The notes: generated from the letters alone by a model not told the origin. 64,000 bases of DNA from Bacteroides salyersiae WAL 10018 = DSM 18765 = JCM 12988 (GCF_000381365.1 NZ_KB905467.1:675604-739603), one strand, 5' to 3'; shown: positions 17,470 through 26,705, numbered from the stretch's first letter. Made by a program: numbers and translations.

Positions 17470-18675
17470 ATGAAAGCATGTTTTATGGGGTTGGGCTATA
17501 TTGGCCTGCCCACGGCTATTATTGCCGCAAAGCACGGGGTACAAATCACCGGTGTGGATATAAATCCAAGGGTGGTTGAGATGACTAATCAAGGTAAATT
17601 GCATATCATAGAACCCGGTATGCAAGAACTGCTTCAGGAAGTGGTGTCCGGTGGTCAGTTGAAAGCTTCCACTACTCCCGAGGAAAGTGATGCTTATTTC
17701 ATGGTGGTTCCCACTCCCTTCAAAGGAAATCACGAGCCGGATATCTCTTATGTGGAATCTGCCACCCGTGCAGTTATTCCTTTGCTGAAAGAAGGTGATT
17801 TGTATGTGATAGAATCTACCTCCCCGGTAGGTACTACGGACAAGATGAAGGATTTGATCTTCTCTCTTCGTCCGGAACTGAAAGACAAGATTTATATCGC
17901 CTATTGCCCGGAACGCGTGTTGCCCGGCAATGTAATCTATGAGCTGGTGCATAACGATCGTGTGATTGGCGGTATGAATGAAGCTTCAACAGATAAAGCC
18001 GTTGAATTTTATAGCCAATTTGTGAAGGGGACCCTTCATCGTACCAACTGCAAGACAGCTGAAATGTGCAAATTGACCGAGAACTCTTCCCGCGATGTAC
18101 AAATAGCCTTTGCCAATGAGTTATCGATAATTTGCGATAAGGCGGGTATTAATGTCTGGGAATTGATCAGCCTGGCCAATAAGCACCCCCGCGTTAATAT
18201 TCTTCAACCCGGTTGTGGTGTCGGCGGACATTGTATTGCAGTGGATCCTTATTTCATAACGGCTGATTTTCCCATTGAATCCCAGATTATAGCCAAGGCC
18301 CGTGAAATAAATAATTATAAAGCTTTCTGGTGTGCGGAAAAGGTTGAAAATGCAATGCTTAAATTTGAACTGGAACACCATCACAAACCGGTGATAGCCA
18401 TGATGGGCCTGGCATTTAAACCGGATATTGACGACCTTCGTGAAGCCCCCGCCAAGTATATAACCACCAAAGTGATGCAGAGCTGTAACAATGCTGACAT
18501 TCTGGTAGTGGAGCCGAATGTAAATGAACATAAGGTATTTAAGCTGACTGACTATAAAGAGGCCTATGCAAAAGCCGATATCGTGGTTTTTTTGGTTGCC
18601 CACTCTGTATTTAAGACTTTACCTTACGATACGGATAAGGTAATTCTGGACTTCTGTGGTATTTATAAAAAATAA
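17470..18675 (+). CDS. wecC: UDP-N-acetyl-D-mannosaminuronate dehydrogenase (WecC-like)
   Basis: The 401-residue protein has the NAD-binding GLGYIGLPTA (7-16), the central ENSSRDVQIAFANELS helix, and the active-site loop with catalytic Cys in LQPGCGVGGHCIAVDP (near 245-260). It oxidises UDP-ManNAc to UDP-ManNAcA with NAD. With the adjacent epimerase 12 bases downstream it makes an acidic precursor for the capsule. Length agrees with the UDP-glucose/GDP-mannose dehydrogenase family. Confidence 0.94.
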   Translation: MKACFMGLGYIGLPTAIIAAKHGVQITGVDINPRVVEMTNQGKLHIIEPGMQELLQEVVSGGQLKASTTPEESDAYFMVVPTPFKGNHEPDISYVESATRAVIPLLKEGDLYVIESTSPVGTTDKMKDLIFSLRPELKDKIYIAYCPERVLPGNVIYELVHNDRVIGGMNEASTDKAVEFYSQFVKGTLHRTNCKTAEMCKLTENSSRDVQIAFANELSIICDKAGINVWELISLANKHPRVNILQPGCGVGGHCIAVDPYFITADFPIESQIIAKAREINNYKAFWCAEKVENAMLKFELEHHHKPVIAMMGLAFKPDIDDLREAPAKYITTKVMQSCNNADILVVEPNVNEHKVFKLTDYKEAYAKADIVVFLVAHSVFKTLPYDTDKVILDFCGIYKK

Positions 18676-18687
18676 GATCAGACTTTT

Positions 18688-19839
18688 ATGAAGAAAATAT
18701 TGTTGGCTTTCGGGACTCGTCCCGAAGCCATAAAAATGGCTCCTTTGGTGAAGGAGTTTCAAAAACATCCGGACAAGTTTCAAACCATCGTTTGTGTGAC
18801 CGGACAACACCGGGAAATGCTTGACCAGGTTCTTTCTATTTTTTCCATCCGTCCGGATTATGACCTTAATATCATGAAGCAGGGACAAGACCTGTATGAC
18901 GTGACATCCCGTGTTCTTTTGGGAATGAGGGACGTTTTGAAAGAGGTGCTTCCTGATGTCGTATTGGTTCATGGAGATACGACTACCTCCACAGCCGTTG
19001 CATTGGCGGCTTTTTATCAACAGATTCCTGTGGGACATGTGGAAGCCGGTCTACGTACTTATGACATCTATAGTCCTTGGCCTGAGGAGATGAACCGGCA
19101 GATGACGGGACGTATAACGACTTATCATTTTTCTCCGACTTCACTGAGCCGGCAGAATTTGGTAAATGAAGGCGTGAAGGAAGATCATATATTGGTTACG
19201 GGTAATACGGTGATAGATGCCTTGTATATGGTTGTGGATAAGATCAAAGAGGATAAGGAACTTGATACTGAACTGGAAGGCATCTTAAAAAAATCCGGCT
19301 ACGACGTAAACCGCCTGAATAATGGCAAGAAACTTGTGTTGATAACCGGTCATCGTCGTGAAAATTTCGGTGAAGGTTTTATCTCGATGTGCCGGGCTAT
19401 TAAGGCCTTGACAGAAAAATATCCGGCGGTAGACTTTGTATACCCGATGCATCTGAATCCTAATGTAAGAAAAGCCATTCATGAGGTGTTCGGTGAAAAC
19501 CTCTCCAATTTTGGTAATATATTCTTTATTGAACCTTTGGAATACCTGTCATTCGTGTATTTGATGGAGAAATCGGCTATTGTCCTTACGGATAGCGGCG
19601 GCATTCAGGAAGAGGCTCCCGGTCTTGGTAAACCGGTGCTGGTGATGCGCGATACGACCGAACGTCCGGAGGCATTGGAGGCAGGTACTGTCAAACTGGT
19701 CGGAACCGATTATGATAAGATTGTCAATGAGGTGTCCGCCTTACTGGATGACGGGGAATACTATAACAGGATGAGCAAGGCTGTTAATCCTTATGGGGAT
19801 GGTCTGGCTTGCAGTCGGATAGTGAACCGGTTTATATAA
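18688..19839 (+). CDS. wecB: UDP-N-acetylglucosamine 2-epimerase (non-hydrolysing)
   Basis: The 383-residue protein shows GTRPEAIKMAPLVKEF at the N-terminus, HGDTTTSTAVALAAFY, GHRRENFGEG (about 219) and TDSGGIQEEAPGLGKPVL, all standard for WecB. It interconverts UDP-GlcNAc and UDP-ManNAc and feeds WecC just upstream. The pair predicts N-acetylmannosaminuronic acid in this capsule, or a secondary supply for other glycans. Confidence 0.96.
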   Translation: MKKILLAFGTRPEAIKMAPLVKEFQKHPDKFQTIVCVTGQHREMLDQVLSIFSIRPDYDLNIMKQGQDLYDVTSRVLLGMRDVLKEVLPDVVLVHGDTTTSTAVALAAFYQQIPVGHVEAGLRTYDIYSPWPEEMNRQMTGRITTYHFSPTSLSRQNLVNEGVKEDHILVTGNTVIDALYMVVDKIKEDKELDTELEGILKKSGYDVNRLNNGKKLVLITGHRRENFGEGFISMCRAIKALTEKYPAVDFVYPMHLNPNVRKAIHEVFGENLSNFGNIFFIEPLEYLSFVYLMEKSAIVLTDSGGIQEEAPGLGKPVLVMRDTTERPEALEAGTVKLVGTDYDKIVNEVSALLDDGEYYNRMSKAVNPYGDGLACSRIVNRFI

Positions 19840-19909
19840 TTCTGAAATATACCGTCTGATACTTGAAATTTAACTGAACTATTGTCTACGTTGAAATCCG
19901 AAGGGAAAA

Positions 19910-21472
19910 ATGGGTGTCAGTAAAATAATCACGCTTTATAATACGCTTCGATACTTAAAACCTATTCAGTTGTTATACAGAGGGAAACAACTTGTCGGAA
20001 AGTATACTTCTTCTGGCATTGACTTAAATGGTACATTGAAAATTAAATCTTCAGATATGGTCTTTGAAGGTTCGATTCCTTTTGCACCTACTTATGATGT
20101 TCAAAGCAAGTGTTTCTCTTTTCTAAACCGGTCGCATTCTTTTTCATCCCGGATTGATTGGAATTGGTTAGGTTATGGACGGCTATGGGTATATAACCTG
20201 AACTATTTTGAGTATTTGGACCAAGAAAATCTTCCAAAAGAAGAAGGATTGGTTCTCATTGATGATTTTATCAGTCGGTTGCCCGATTGTGTGGTCGGTC
20301 TGGAACCTTATCCTCTTTCTTTGAGATGTACCAATTGGATCCGTTTTTTGGGTAAGCATAAGATTAGAAACGATAAATACGATGTAATCTTGTTTAAGCA
20401 ATTACAGTTGCTTACCCATAAATTAGAATATCATTTGTTGGGTAATCATCTATTGGAAAATGGTTTCGCTTTATTTTTTGGTGCCTATTATTTTGATGAT
20501 TATAGATTTTACAAGCTGGCAAGGCGTATTTTACTTTCTGAACTGAATGAACAGACATTACATGACGGTGGTAATTTTGAGTTAAGTCCCATGTACCATT
20601 GTATCATATTGCTGCGTGTATTGGACTGTTATAATCTGGTGAAGAGCAATTCTTTGTTTAAAAAAGAACTGTTGTCCTTTTTTGAAGAAAAGAGCCTTAA
20701 GATGTTGGGGTGGCTGTCTTCTGTTTGTTTTGAAAATGGTGATATTCCATTATTTAATGATGCCGCTTTCGGGATATCTCCCTCGCCTGTTGCTCTGTTT
20801 GCGTATGCAAAACGTTTAGGATTGAATTTTGAGAAATCCGGGCTTTCTGATTCCGGATATAGAAAGCTTGTTACAAACAAGTTTGAGTGTGTGGTGGATG
20901 TATCCCGTGTTGGTCCGGATTATCAACCCGGACATGCGCATGCCGATACATTCACTTTTGAATTACATATCAATAATCGTCCGGTTATAATAGATACGGG
21001 TACTTCCACCTATGAAGTAAATGAAACCCGTTTTTATGAACGGTCTACTATGGCCCATAATACGGTGGTGGTGGATAATGTTAATTCCAGTGAAGTTTGG
21101 GCAGGCCACCGGGTGGGGAAACGTGCTTATGTGAAGCTTCTGAAAGATAAAGAGAACAAGATACAGGCTGTTCACTCAGGATATAAATCAAAGGGTATAA
21201 GACATTTACGTTCTTTTTCCATAAAGGATGAAACCTTGATAATAGAGGATGTCATTGGGGGGCAGGCTATGGCATATTTACATTTTCACCCTTCAGAACA
21301 GATAGAGATATTCGATAATGAGATTAAAGGAACGGATTATTCAATTCTGATAAATGGCGCAATTTCCATAGAAATGTTTGATTCTTATTATGCTCCGGAA
21401 TTTAATAAAAAAATCCCCTCTAAAAGTATTCGTATCAATTTTAAAAATAAACTGGAAACTCTATTTAAATGA
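19910..21472 (+). CDS. Heparinase II/III-family protein of capsule loci
   Basis: The 520-residue protein has an N-terminal alpha/alpha-toroid region (NWIRFLGKH, GNHLLENGFALFFGAYYF) and a C-terminal beta-sandwich heparinase II/III domain opening with GHAHADTFTFELH near 343 and then DTGTSTYE. Homologues occur next to WbuB-like transferases in many O-antigen and capsule clusters, yet no signal peptide is seen, so a secreted lyase is unlikely. Its role in assembly is unclear; polymer trimming or sugar modification are possibilities. It overlaps the next gene by four bases. Confidence 0.85.
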   Translation: MGVSKIITLYNTLRYLKPIQLLYRGKQLVGKYTSSGIDLNGTLKIKSSDMVFEGSIPFAPTYDVQSKCFSFLNRSHSFSSRIDWNWLGYGRLWVYNLNYFEYLDQENLPKEEGLVLIDDFISRLPDCVVGLEPYPLSLRCTNWIRFLGKHKIRNDKYDVILFKQLQLLTHKLEYHLLGNHLLENGFALFFGAYYFDDYRFYKLARRILLSELNEQTLHDGGNFELSPMYHCIILLRVLDCYNLVKSNSLFKKELLSFFEEKSLKMLGWLSSVCFENGDIPLFNDAAFGISPSPVALFAYAKRLGLNFEKSGLSDSGYRKLVTNKFECVVDVSRVGPDYQPGHAHADTFTFELHINNRPVIIDTGTSTYEVNETRFYERSTMAHNTVVVDNVNSSEVWAGHRVGKRAYVKLLKDKENKIQAVHSGYKSKGIRHLRSFSIKDETLIIEDVIGGQAMAYLHFHPSEQIEIFDNEIKGTDYSILINGAISIEMFDSYYAPEFNKKIPSKSIRINFKNKLETLFK

Positions 21473-22650
21473 AGCTACTTTTTCTATCTTTCTATTTTGA
21501 ACCGGATCTTTGCGCCGGCTCGTTTAGAAATACCCCTTTATTTCAGGAAATCAGGAATCAATTGGGAAAAGATGATTTTATCCATGTAATAACAACACAG
21601 CCGAACCGTTACAAGACGTTTCATGCGTCTGCCGAACAGGAAGAAAGGGGGGATAATTATATAATTAATAGAATAACCATACCTGAGCATAAAAGTGGGA
21701 TGTTAGATCAGGCAAAGTCTTTTGCCATATTCTACTGGAAGGCGATAAAATTAGTGAAAGGAAGGAAATATGATTTGGTTTATGCCTCTTCTTCCCGTTT
21801 GTTCACAGCTTTTTTAGGACGTCGGATAGCTTCCGGTCAACGTGTTCCATTGTATTTGGATATTCGTGATATTTTTGTTGATACGATGAAAGATGTGCTC
21901 GGGGATAAAAAAATGATTCAAATTCCTGTGGTTTTGTTTGCCCGGATGATAGAGCGTTATACTTTTTCGAAGGCCAGTCACATAAATCTGGTGTCGGAAG
22001 GATTCAAGGACTATTTTAGTAAATATAAACAACCGTCCTATTCTTATTATACAAATGGGATTGATGATGTTTTTTTGTCTGCCGGTGCTGGAAAAGAAGA
22101 AAATGAATCCCTGCAAAAGCCAATGATCGTTACTTATGCGGGTAATATTGGAAGTGGGCAGGGCTTGGAAAAGATAGTTCCCCAGGCGGCGAAACGATTA
22201 GGGAAAGACTATTTATTTCGCATAATAGGTGATGGCGGTACAAAGCTCCTTTTACAGCAGAAGATGGAAGAGTTGCAAGTTGAAAATGTAGAGTTGATCA
22301 ATCCTGTTTCCAGAGCTGAATTATTGGAATATTATCATCAATCTACTTTTTTGTTCTTGCATTTGAATGACCTGGAAGCTTTTAAAAAAGTTCTCCCTTC
22401 AAAACTGTTCGAATACGGTGTTTTTTGTAAACCCGTAATTGCCGGAGTGGGTGGTTATGCCGCCCGGTTTGTAGAAGAGAATTTACCCAATCATATTTTA
22501 TTTAGTCCCACTAATGTGGATGAATTTGTAGATAAATTAACGCGATACAAGCTGGTTTTTGAAGAGAGAAAATCTTTTAAAGAAACATTTTCTCGAAAAA
22601 AGATAATGGTAAATATGGCTAATGATATATTAAAAACAGTTTCAATATAG
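21469..22650 (+). CDS. Glycosyltransferase, WbuB-like GT4
   Basis: The 393-residue protein starts MKLLFLSFYFEPDLCAGSFR, the usual opening of WbuB-type GT4 enzymes. It has YAGNIGSGQGLEKIV (about 222), RIIGDGGTKLLL and a C-terminal PSKLFEYGVFCKPVIAGVGG donor site. Known WbuB transfers N-acetyl-L-fucosamine. Together with the next two genes it matches the late, reducing-end module of many Bacteroides capsules. Donor identity here is inferred. Confidence 0.88.
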   Translation: MKLLFLSFYFEPDLCAGSFRNTPLFQEIRNQLGKDDFIHVITTQPNRYKTFHASAEQEERGDNYIINRITIPEHKSGMLDQAKSFAIFYWKAIKLVKGRKYDLVYASSSRLFTAFLGRRIASGQRVPLYLDIRDIFVDTMKDVLGDKKMIQIPVVLFARMIERYTFSKASHINLVSEGFKDYFSKYKQPSYSYYTNGIDDVFLSAGAGKEENESLQKPMIVTYAGNIGSGQGLEKIVPQAAKRLGKDYLFRIIGDGGTKLLLQQKMEELQVENVELINPVSRAELLEYYHQSTFLFLHLNDLEAFKKVLPSKLFEYGVFCKPVIAGVGGYAARFVEENLPNHILFSPTNVDEFVDKLTRYKLVFEERKSFKETFSRKKIMVNMANDILKTVSI

Positions 22651-23655
22651 ATGAATATATTAATAACCGGTATTCACGGTTTTGTAGGTTCCAATCTTGT
22701 TTCTTCTTTGAAAGGCAGGCACACCCTTTACGGTTTGGATATTGTTACACCGGTGAAAGACGGTGTGGTGAAAACTTTTTCTTGGAAAGATATTGAACCA
22801 ACATCTTTCCCATTGTACCACTTTCCTCAGTTTGACGCCGTCATCCATCTTGCCGGTAAAGCTCACGATACCAAGAACGAATCGGTGGCTCAAGCCTATT
22901 TTGATATCAATACCGGTCTGACTCGGAAGATATTCGATTTCTTCTTAGAGTCCTCTTCCAAGAAATTTATTTTCTTCAGTTCAGTGAAAGCTGCTGCCGA
23001 CAGTGTGGTGGGGGATATACTGACGGAGGATGTCGTTCCTGCTCCGGTAGGTCCTTACGGCGAGAGTAAAATTAAGGCGGAGGAATACATATTAAAGGGA
23101 GAAGGGAAAATTGAGAAGGGAGCAGGAGAAGTTTGTGGTGCTGTTGGTCAGTCTGGTCGTTTGGGGTTGGATAGGCAAGTGTATATTCTCCGTCCCTGCA
23201 TGATTCATGGTCCCGGGAATAAGGGAAATCTGAATCTGCTTTATAATGTGGTGAAGAAAGGTATTCCCTGGCCATTGGGCAGTTTTGAGAACCGCCGTTC
23301 GTTTACTTCGATTGATAACCTTTGTTATGTGATAGAAGGATTGCTGACGAAAGCTGTTCCGGGCGGTATCTATCACATGGGAGACGATGAAGCGATGTCT
23401 ACGAATGAATTGATTGCTACCATTTGTGAGGCTATGGGCAAGCAACCGCATATCTGGAAAATAAATAAAAGTTTGATGGAAGGTTTCGCCGGGCTTGGAA
23501 GCTTACTGCATCTGCCTTTAAACAAGGAGCGTCTTCGGAAGCTGACGGAGAATTATGTGGTTAGTAATGCCAAAATAAAGAACGCATTGGGCATTGAAAA
23601 AATGCCGGTGACTGCCAAAGAGGGCTTGATAAAGACCATACAATCGTTTGAGTGA
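22651..23655 (+). CDS. NAD-dependent epimerase/dehydratase, probable UDP-sugar 4-reductase, with a repeat-derived insert
   Basis: This 334-residue SDR protein has GIHGFVGSNLVSSL at the N-terminus, HLAGKAHDT and a YGESK catalytic motif (about 137-141). It resembles WbpV/WbuX-type reductases that finish UDP-QuiNAc or similar lipid-primer sugars. Between KAEEYIL and RQVYILRP lie about 26 extra residues (149-174) rich in Gly/Glu/Lys. They are encoded by a G+A-rich repeat also present near 58.74 and 58.94 kb. The frame stays open, but the insert sits just after the catalytic helix and may affect activity. Its ATG directly abuts the stop of the previous gene. Confidence 0.88.
   Translation: MNILITGIHGFVGSNLVSSLKGRHTLYGLDIVTPVKDGVVKTFSWKDIEPTSFPLYHFPQFDAVIHLAGKAHDTKNESVAQAYFDINTGLTRKIFDFFLESSSKKFIFFSSVKAAADSVVGDILTEDVVPAPVGPYGESKIKAEEYILKGEGKIEKGAGEVCGAVGQSGRLGLDRQVYILRPCMIHGPGNKGNLNLLYNVVKKGIPWPLGSFENRRSFTSIDNLCYVIEGLLTKAVPGGIYHMGDDEAMSTNELIATICEAMGKQPHIWKINKSLMEGFAGLGSLLHLPLNKERLRKLTENYVVSNAKIKNALGIEKMPVTAKEGLIKTIQSFE
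23098..23122 (+). repeat. G+A-rich dispersed repeat inside the epimerase gene
   Basis: These 25 bases match 58941-58965 at 24 positions and 58741-58765 at 23. The other two copies are intergenic. Finding one inside a coding region, in frame, points to insertion of an intergenic repeat element into the gene. Confidence 0.85.
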
Positions 23656-23748
23656 TTTGTGATCGGGTCAAGATTATCCGTTTATAATCAGATGATTGGC
23701 TCTTTTATTATTTCCATGATCGAAGATACTTTTTAAATATATAAGACT

Positions 23749-24702
23749 GTGTATTATCTAATCATCTTAGTTCTGCTCTTCCTTGCAGAACTTTTTTATT
23801 TCCGCATCGCTGATAAATGTAATATCATCGACAAGCCGAATGAACGTAGTTCTCACACCCGCATTACTTTGCGTGGTGGAGGGATCATCTTTTATTTTGG
23901 TGTATTGACTTATTTTCTGACGAGCCATTTTGAATATCCATGGTTCATGCTTGCCTTGACATTGATCACCTTTATCAGCTTTGTAGACGACATCCGTTCC
24001 ACTTCACAAGTACTCCGACTGGTGTTTCATTTCTCCGCCATGGCTTTGATGTTTTATCAATGGGGGTTGTTTTCACTCCCCTGGTGGACGCTTTTTGTGG
24101 CATTGATCGTTTGTACGGGCATCATCAATGCCTACAATTTCATGGATGGCATCAATGGCATCACCGGCGGATATTCATTGGTTGTTCTCGTAGCCCTTGC
24201 TTATATCAATGAGGCGGTCGTTTCTTTCGTAGAACAGGATTTTATTCTGACGGTGCTTTGCAGTGTCGTTGTTTTCAACTTCTTCAATTTCCGGAAACGT
24301 GCCAAGTGTTTTGCCGGTGATGTCGGTTCTGTCTGCATTGCATTCGTTCTGCTGTTCTTTATCGGCAAGTTAGTTATCCGGACGGAGGATTTCAGTTGGA
24401 TTATCCTGTTGGCCGTATACGGTGTGGATAGTGTACTGACGATAATCCATCGCCTGATGCTTCATGAGAATATCGGTTTGCCACACCGGAAGCATCTGTA
24501 TCAGATTATGGCGAATGAACTGAAGATCCCTCATGTGGTGGTTTCATCCGTATACATGCTGGTACAGGCATTGGTGATAGTCGGATACTTCTATTTTTAT
24601 TCGTATGGTTATTGGTATTTGTTGGCTACCGTACTTATATTGGGTACGCTATACGTGTTGTTTATGAAAAAGTATTTTCGACTACATCTCATGAATAAAT
24701 AG
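23749..24702 (+). CDS. Initiating glycosyl-1-phosphate transferase (WecA/MraY family)
   Basis: The 317-residue polytopic protein has DKPNERSSHTRITLRGGGII (about 26-45), FVDDIRS near 80, NAYNFMDGINGITGGYS near 127-143, AGDVGSV, and a late HRLMLHENIGLPHRKHLY loop, all hallmarks of UndP-sugar-phosphate transferases. It would place the first sugar phosphate on undecaprenyl phosphate and is the last gene of the operon, as usual in Bacteroides capsule loci. The start is GTG at 23749, 93 bases after the previous stop. Confidence 0.94.
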   Translation: MYYLIILVLLFLAELFYFRIADKCNIIDKPNERSSHTRITLRGGGIIFYFGVLTYFLTSHFEYPWFMLALTLITFISFVDDIRSTSQVLRLVFHFSAMALMFYQWGLFSLPWWTLFVALIVCTGIINAYNFMDGINGITGGYSLVVLVALAYINEAVVSFVEQDFILTVLCSVVVFNFFNFRKRAKCFAGDVGSVCIAFVLLFFIGKLVIRTEDFSWIILLAVYGVDSVLTIIHRLMLHENIGLPHRKHLYQIMANELKIPHVVVSSVYMLVQALVIVGYFYFYSYGYWYLLATVLILGTLYVLFMKKYFRLHLMNK

Positions 24703-24751
24703 GCTGAGAAATATATAAACCTTTTATCCGCTTATCTTTTTATATTCTAAG

Positions 24752-25078
24752 TTACCACAAAGCAACTTTCCCTAAATTCCCAATTTCTAATTTGGCACTT
24801 ATTCCCATTGCTTTAAAAATTCTTGCTATGGTAGAAAATGTTAGATTCTTTCCACTCTCTATACGAGAAATTTGTGCTCTTTGTACACCGATTAAACTAC
24901 CAAGTTCTTCTTGTGTCATATTCTTTGATAGCCTGGCCTGTTTGATCGCTTCACCAATGAAGTGAGAATGCACATCAGTTTGCAAATCAACTTCATATTT
25001 GTCTCGCTTAGGAGTACCTTTTTTCCCTATATATTTGTCCTCAATTTCTCCGAGGGTATAAAATTTGTTATCTTTCAT
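24752..25078 (-). CDS. HigA-like XRE-family antitoxin
   Basis: The 108-residue protein has a Cro/C1-type helix-turn-helix (about 48-98): MTQEELGSLIGVQRAQISRIESG. It lies four bases after the HigB-like toxin gene in toxin-first order, typical of higBA. It should bind both toxin and the shared promoter. The pair sits immediately beyond the capsule operon on the opposite strand and may stabilise this region. Confidence 0.9.
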   Translation of the reverse strand: MKDNKFYTLGEIEDKYIGKKGTPKRDKYEVDLQTDVHSHFIGEAIKQARLSKNMTQEELGSLIGVQRAQISRIESGKNLTFSTIARIFKAMGISAKLEIGNLGKVALW

Positions 25079-25082
25079 ATCA

Positions 25083-25430
25083 CTATTTTTTAGAGTTGAA
25101 ATATTCTTTTCTTATTTCTTGGGCTTTTGTTATTTCTTTTGATGGAGTCTTTTGAGTTTTTTTGATAAATCCGTGTGTTGCAATCACTAAAGTATCTATA
25201 TTACTCGTCTTATCCCAAAAAGCTAACAAGCGGTATTGAGCATTATTATATCTTGTTCTAAATTTCCATATATTTGTATCATCCAGCTTTTTAAAGAGCT
25301 CGGGGTCTATAGTATATGTAGATTTACGGATGTTATAAATGATCTTCTCCCGAATTTTAGAATTTAGTCCCTCAAGGAAATCACTCGCTTCAGATGATAA
25401 TATCACATTAAATTTAGCCTTGGTTTCCAT
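25083..25430 (-). CDS. HigB-like toxin (RelE superfamily, phage Gp49-like)
   Basis: The 115-residue protein shows IWKFRTRYNNAQYRLLAFWD and a C-terminal THGFIKKTQKTPSKEITKA, diagnostic of the Gp49-like (PF05973) branch of RelE toxins. These are usually ribosome-dependent mRNA nucleases. The antitoxin follows on the same strand. A TATCTTTA box on the minus strand (25453-25446) lies just upstream and may be the -7 element. Confidence 0.9.
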   Translation of the reverse strand: METKAKFNVILSSEASDFLEGLNSKIREKIIYNIRKSTYTIDPELFKKLDDTNIWKFRTRYNNAQYRLLAFWDKTSNIDTLVIATHGFIKKTQKTPSKEITKAQEIRKEYFNSKK

Positions 25431-25694
25431 TACTTTATTTTGATATAAAGATAAAGAAATAGTTCCATATGAAGAAACATTTTGAGGGAAAAAGCATTAG
25501 CACTCAAATCTGAAACTGAAACAAGTTTAGTATTATCTCAGTACAGTCGTTTTGTCGTGTTATAAACATCGAGGTAATCATTTCCTCAGTTGTATTACGC
25601 AGTTGTTTGCTACGGATTTAAAGCCAAATATTTTTTGATTAATGGTAAATCGCGTATAAGTTGGTTTGTGTTGTAGAAAAGAATCTGGTTTGAT

Positions 25695-25725
25695 TTTGTA
25701 TATTTGGATAAATGTGTTACTTTTG
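25695..25725 (+). promoter_or_regulatory. Consensus Bacteroides promoter for the DUF6922-AbiEii pair
   Basis: TTTG at 25695-25698, a 19-base spacer and TACTTTTG at 25718-25725 form an exact -33/-7 match. The ATG at 25744 follows at a suitable distance. This shows that an upstream in-frame start at 25666 cannot be the one used. The rest of the gap 25431-25743 shows no other feature. Confidence 0.8.
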
Positions 25726-25743
25726 TTATCAAAGAAGATTTTT

Positions 25744-26049
25744 ATGACAGCAAACGAATGTATAAATACGTTTTCTAATCATCTTTTTTGGGATGTACAC
25801 AAAGAAGATATTGATATTGACAGGCATTCTAAATATATAATAAAAAGAGTGTTGGAATATGGTGTCTGGAATGATTGGATGGTATTACGTATTTATTATG
25901 GTTTACCTCGAATCGTAGAAGAAGTAAAAAAGATGAGAGATTTGGAACCCCGTGCTTTAGCTTATATTGCTTCCATTTCGAATACTCCTAAAGAAGAATT
26001 CAGATGTTACACTTATCAACACTCGATACCACAACACTGGAACTTCTAA
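25744..26049 (+). CDS. DUF6922-type protein, probable antitoxin of an AbiEii-like toxin
   Basis: From ATG 25744 the product is 101 residues: LFWDVHKEDIDIDRHSKYII, a VLEYGVWNDW segment, and a C-terminal NTPKEEFRCY. This pattern is typical of DUF6922 proteins encoded just before AbiEii nucleotidyltransferases. The 3' end overlaps the toxin gene by 46 bases, so expression is tightly linked. Antitoxin function is inferred from gene pairing, since no direct DNA-binding motif is evident. Confidence 0.8.
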   Translation: MTANECINTFSNHLFWDVHKEDIDIDRHSKYIIKRVLEYGVWNDWMVLRIYYGLPRIVEEVKKMRDLEPRALAYIASISNTPKEEFRCYTYQHSIPQHWNF

Positions 26050-26606
26050 GGAAGTTACAGAGTATCCCCGCATTATGTAAAACTCGCTTGGTGGGAGGCA
26101 CTGCTTTAGCTTTGCAAATAGGACATCGGAAATCTATAGATTTAGATTTTTTTGGTAAAATAGAGGTGGAAAAGGATGAACTTGTAATAGCATTGGAACA
26201 AATAGGTGCTTTGACAGTATTGAAAGAATCTCCTCGTATTCATATTTATTTGTTGAACAATGTTAAGATTGATATTGTAGATTATCAATATTCATGGGTT
26301 GATGATGTAGTAGTAAAACAAGGAATTCGGATGGCGAGTTTAAAAGATATAGCAGCAATGAAAGTTACAGCTATTATTGGGAGGGGGACTAAAAAGGATT
26401 TTGTTGATATTGCTTTCTTATTGCGGTATTTCTCTATGAATGATATATTGGATTTTTACTCTCAAAAGTATCCGGATGGGTCTATTTTTATGGCAATGAA
26501 AAGTTTAGCATATTTTGATGATGCTGAAGAGGACATAATGCCGTATATGTTAACTGATATAACGTGGGAAAATATTAAGCAACAGATATTGTCTAATATT
26601 TTTTGA
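26004..26606 (+). CDS. AbiEii/AbiGii-family nucleotidyltransferase toxin
   Basis: The 200-residue protein has the nucleotidyltransferase signature VGGTALALQIGHRKSIDLDF (about 30-49), with the GG and Asp-x-Asp metal-binding pattern, and a C-terminal region like MenA toxins. Such enzymes add nucleotides to tRNA or other targets and act in type IV toxin-antitoxin or abortive-infection systems. It overlaps its presumed antitoxin gene. A strong hairpin follows the stop. Confidence 0.88.
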   Translation: MLHLSTLDTTTLELLRKLQSIPALCKTRLVGGTALALQIGHRKSIDLDFFGKIEVEKDELVIALEQIGALTVLKESPRIHIYLLNNVKIDIVDYQYSWVDDVVVKQGIRMASLKDIAAMKVTAIIGRGTKKDFVDIAFLLRYFSMNDILDFYSQKYPDGSIFMAMKSLAYFDDAEEDIMPYMLTDITWENIKQQILSNIF

Positions 26607-26640
26607 TAATAATTAATAATATACTTTCGATAATAAAAAC

Positions 26641-26681
26641 GTAAAGCGGTATGTCTATTTTCCGAAGACATGCCGCTTTAC
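26641..26681. terminator. Bidirectional hairpin terminator
   Basis: A 15-base perfect stem (26641-26655 with 26667-26681) lies between the converging AbiEii and GNAT genes and is flanked by A/T-rich sequence on both sides, so it can end both transcripts. Confidence 0.8.
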
Positions 26682-26705
26682 ATTTTATAGCTCTCCTTTG
26701 ACGAA

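Noticed and set aside
25666..25743. Longer N-terminus for the DUF6922 protein
   Set aside because: The added codons cover an exact consensus promoter; ATG 25744 fits promoter and family length.
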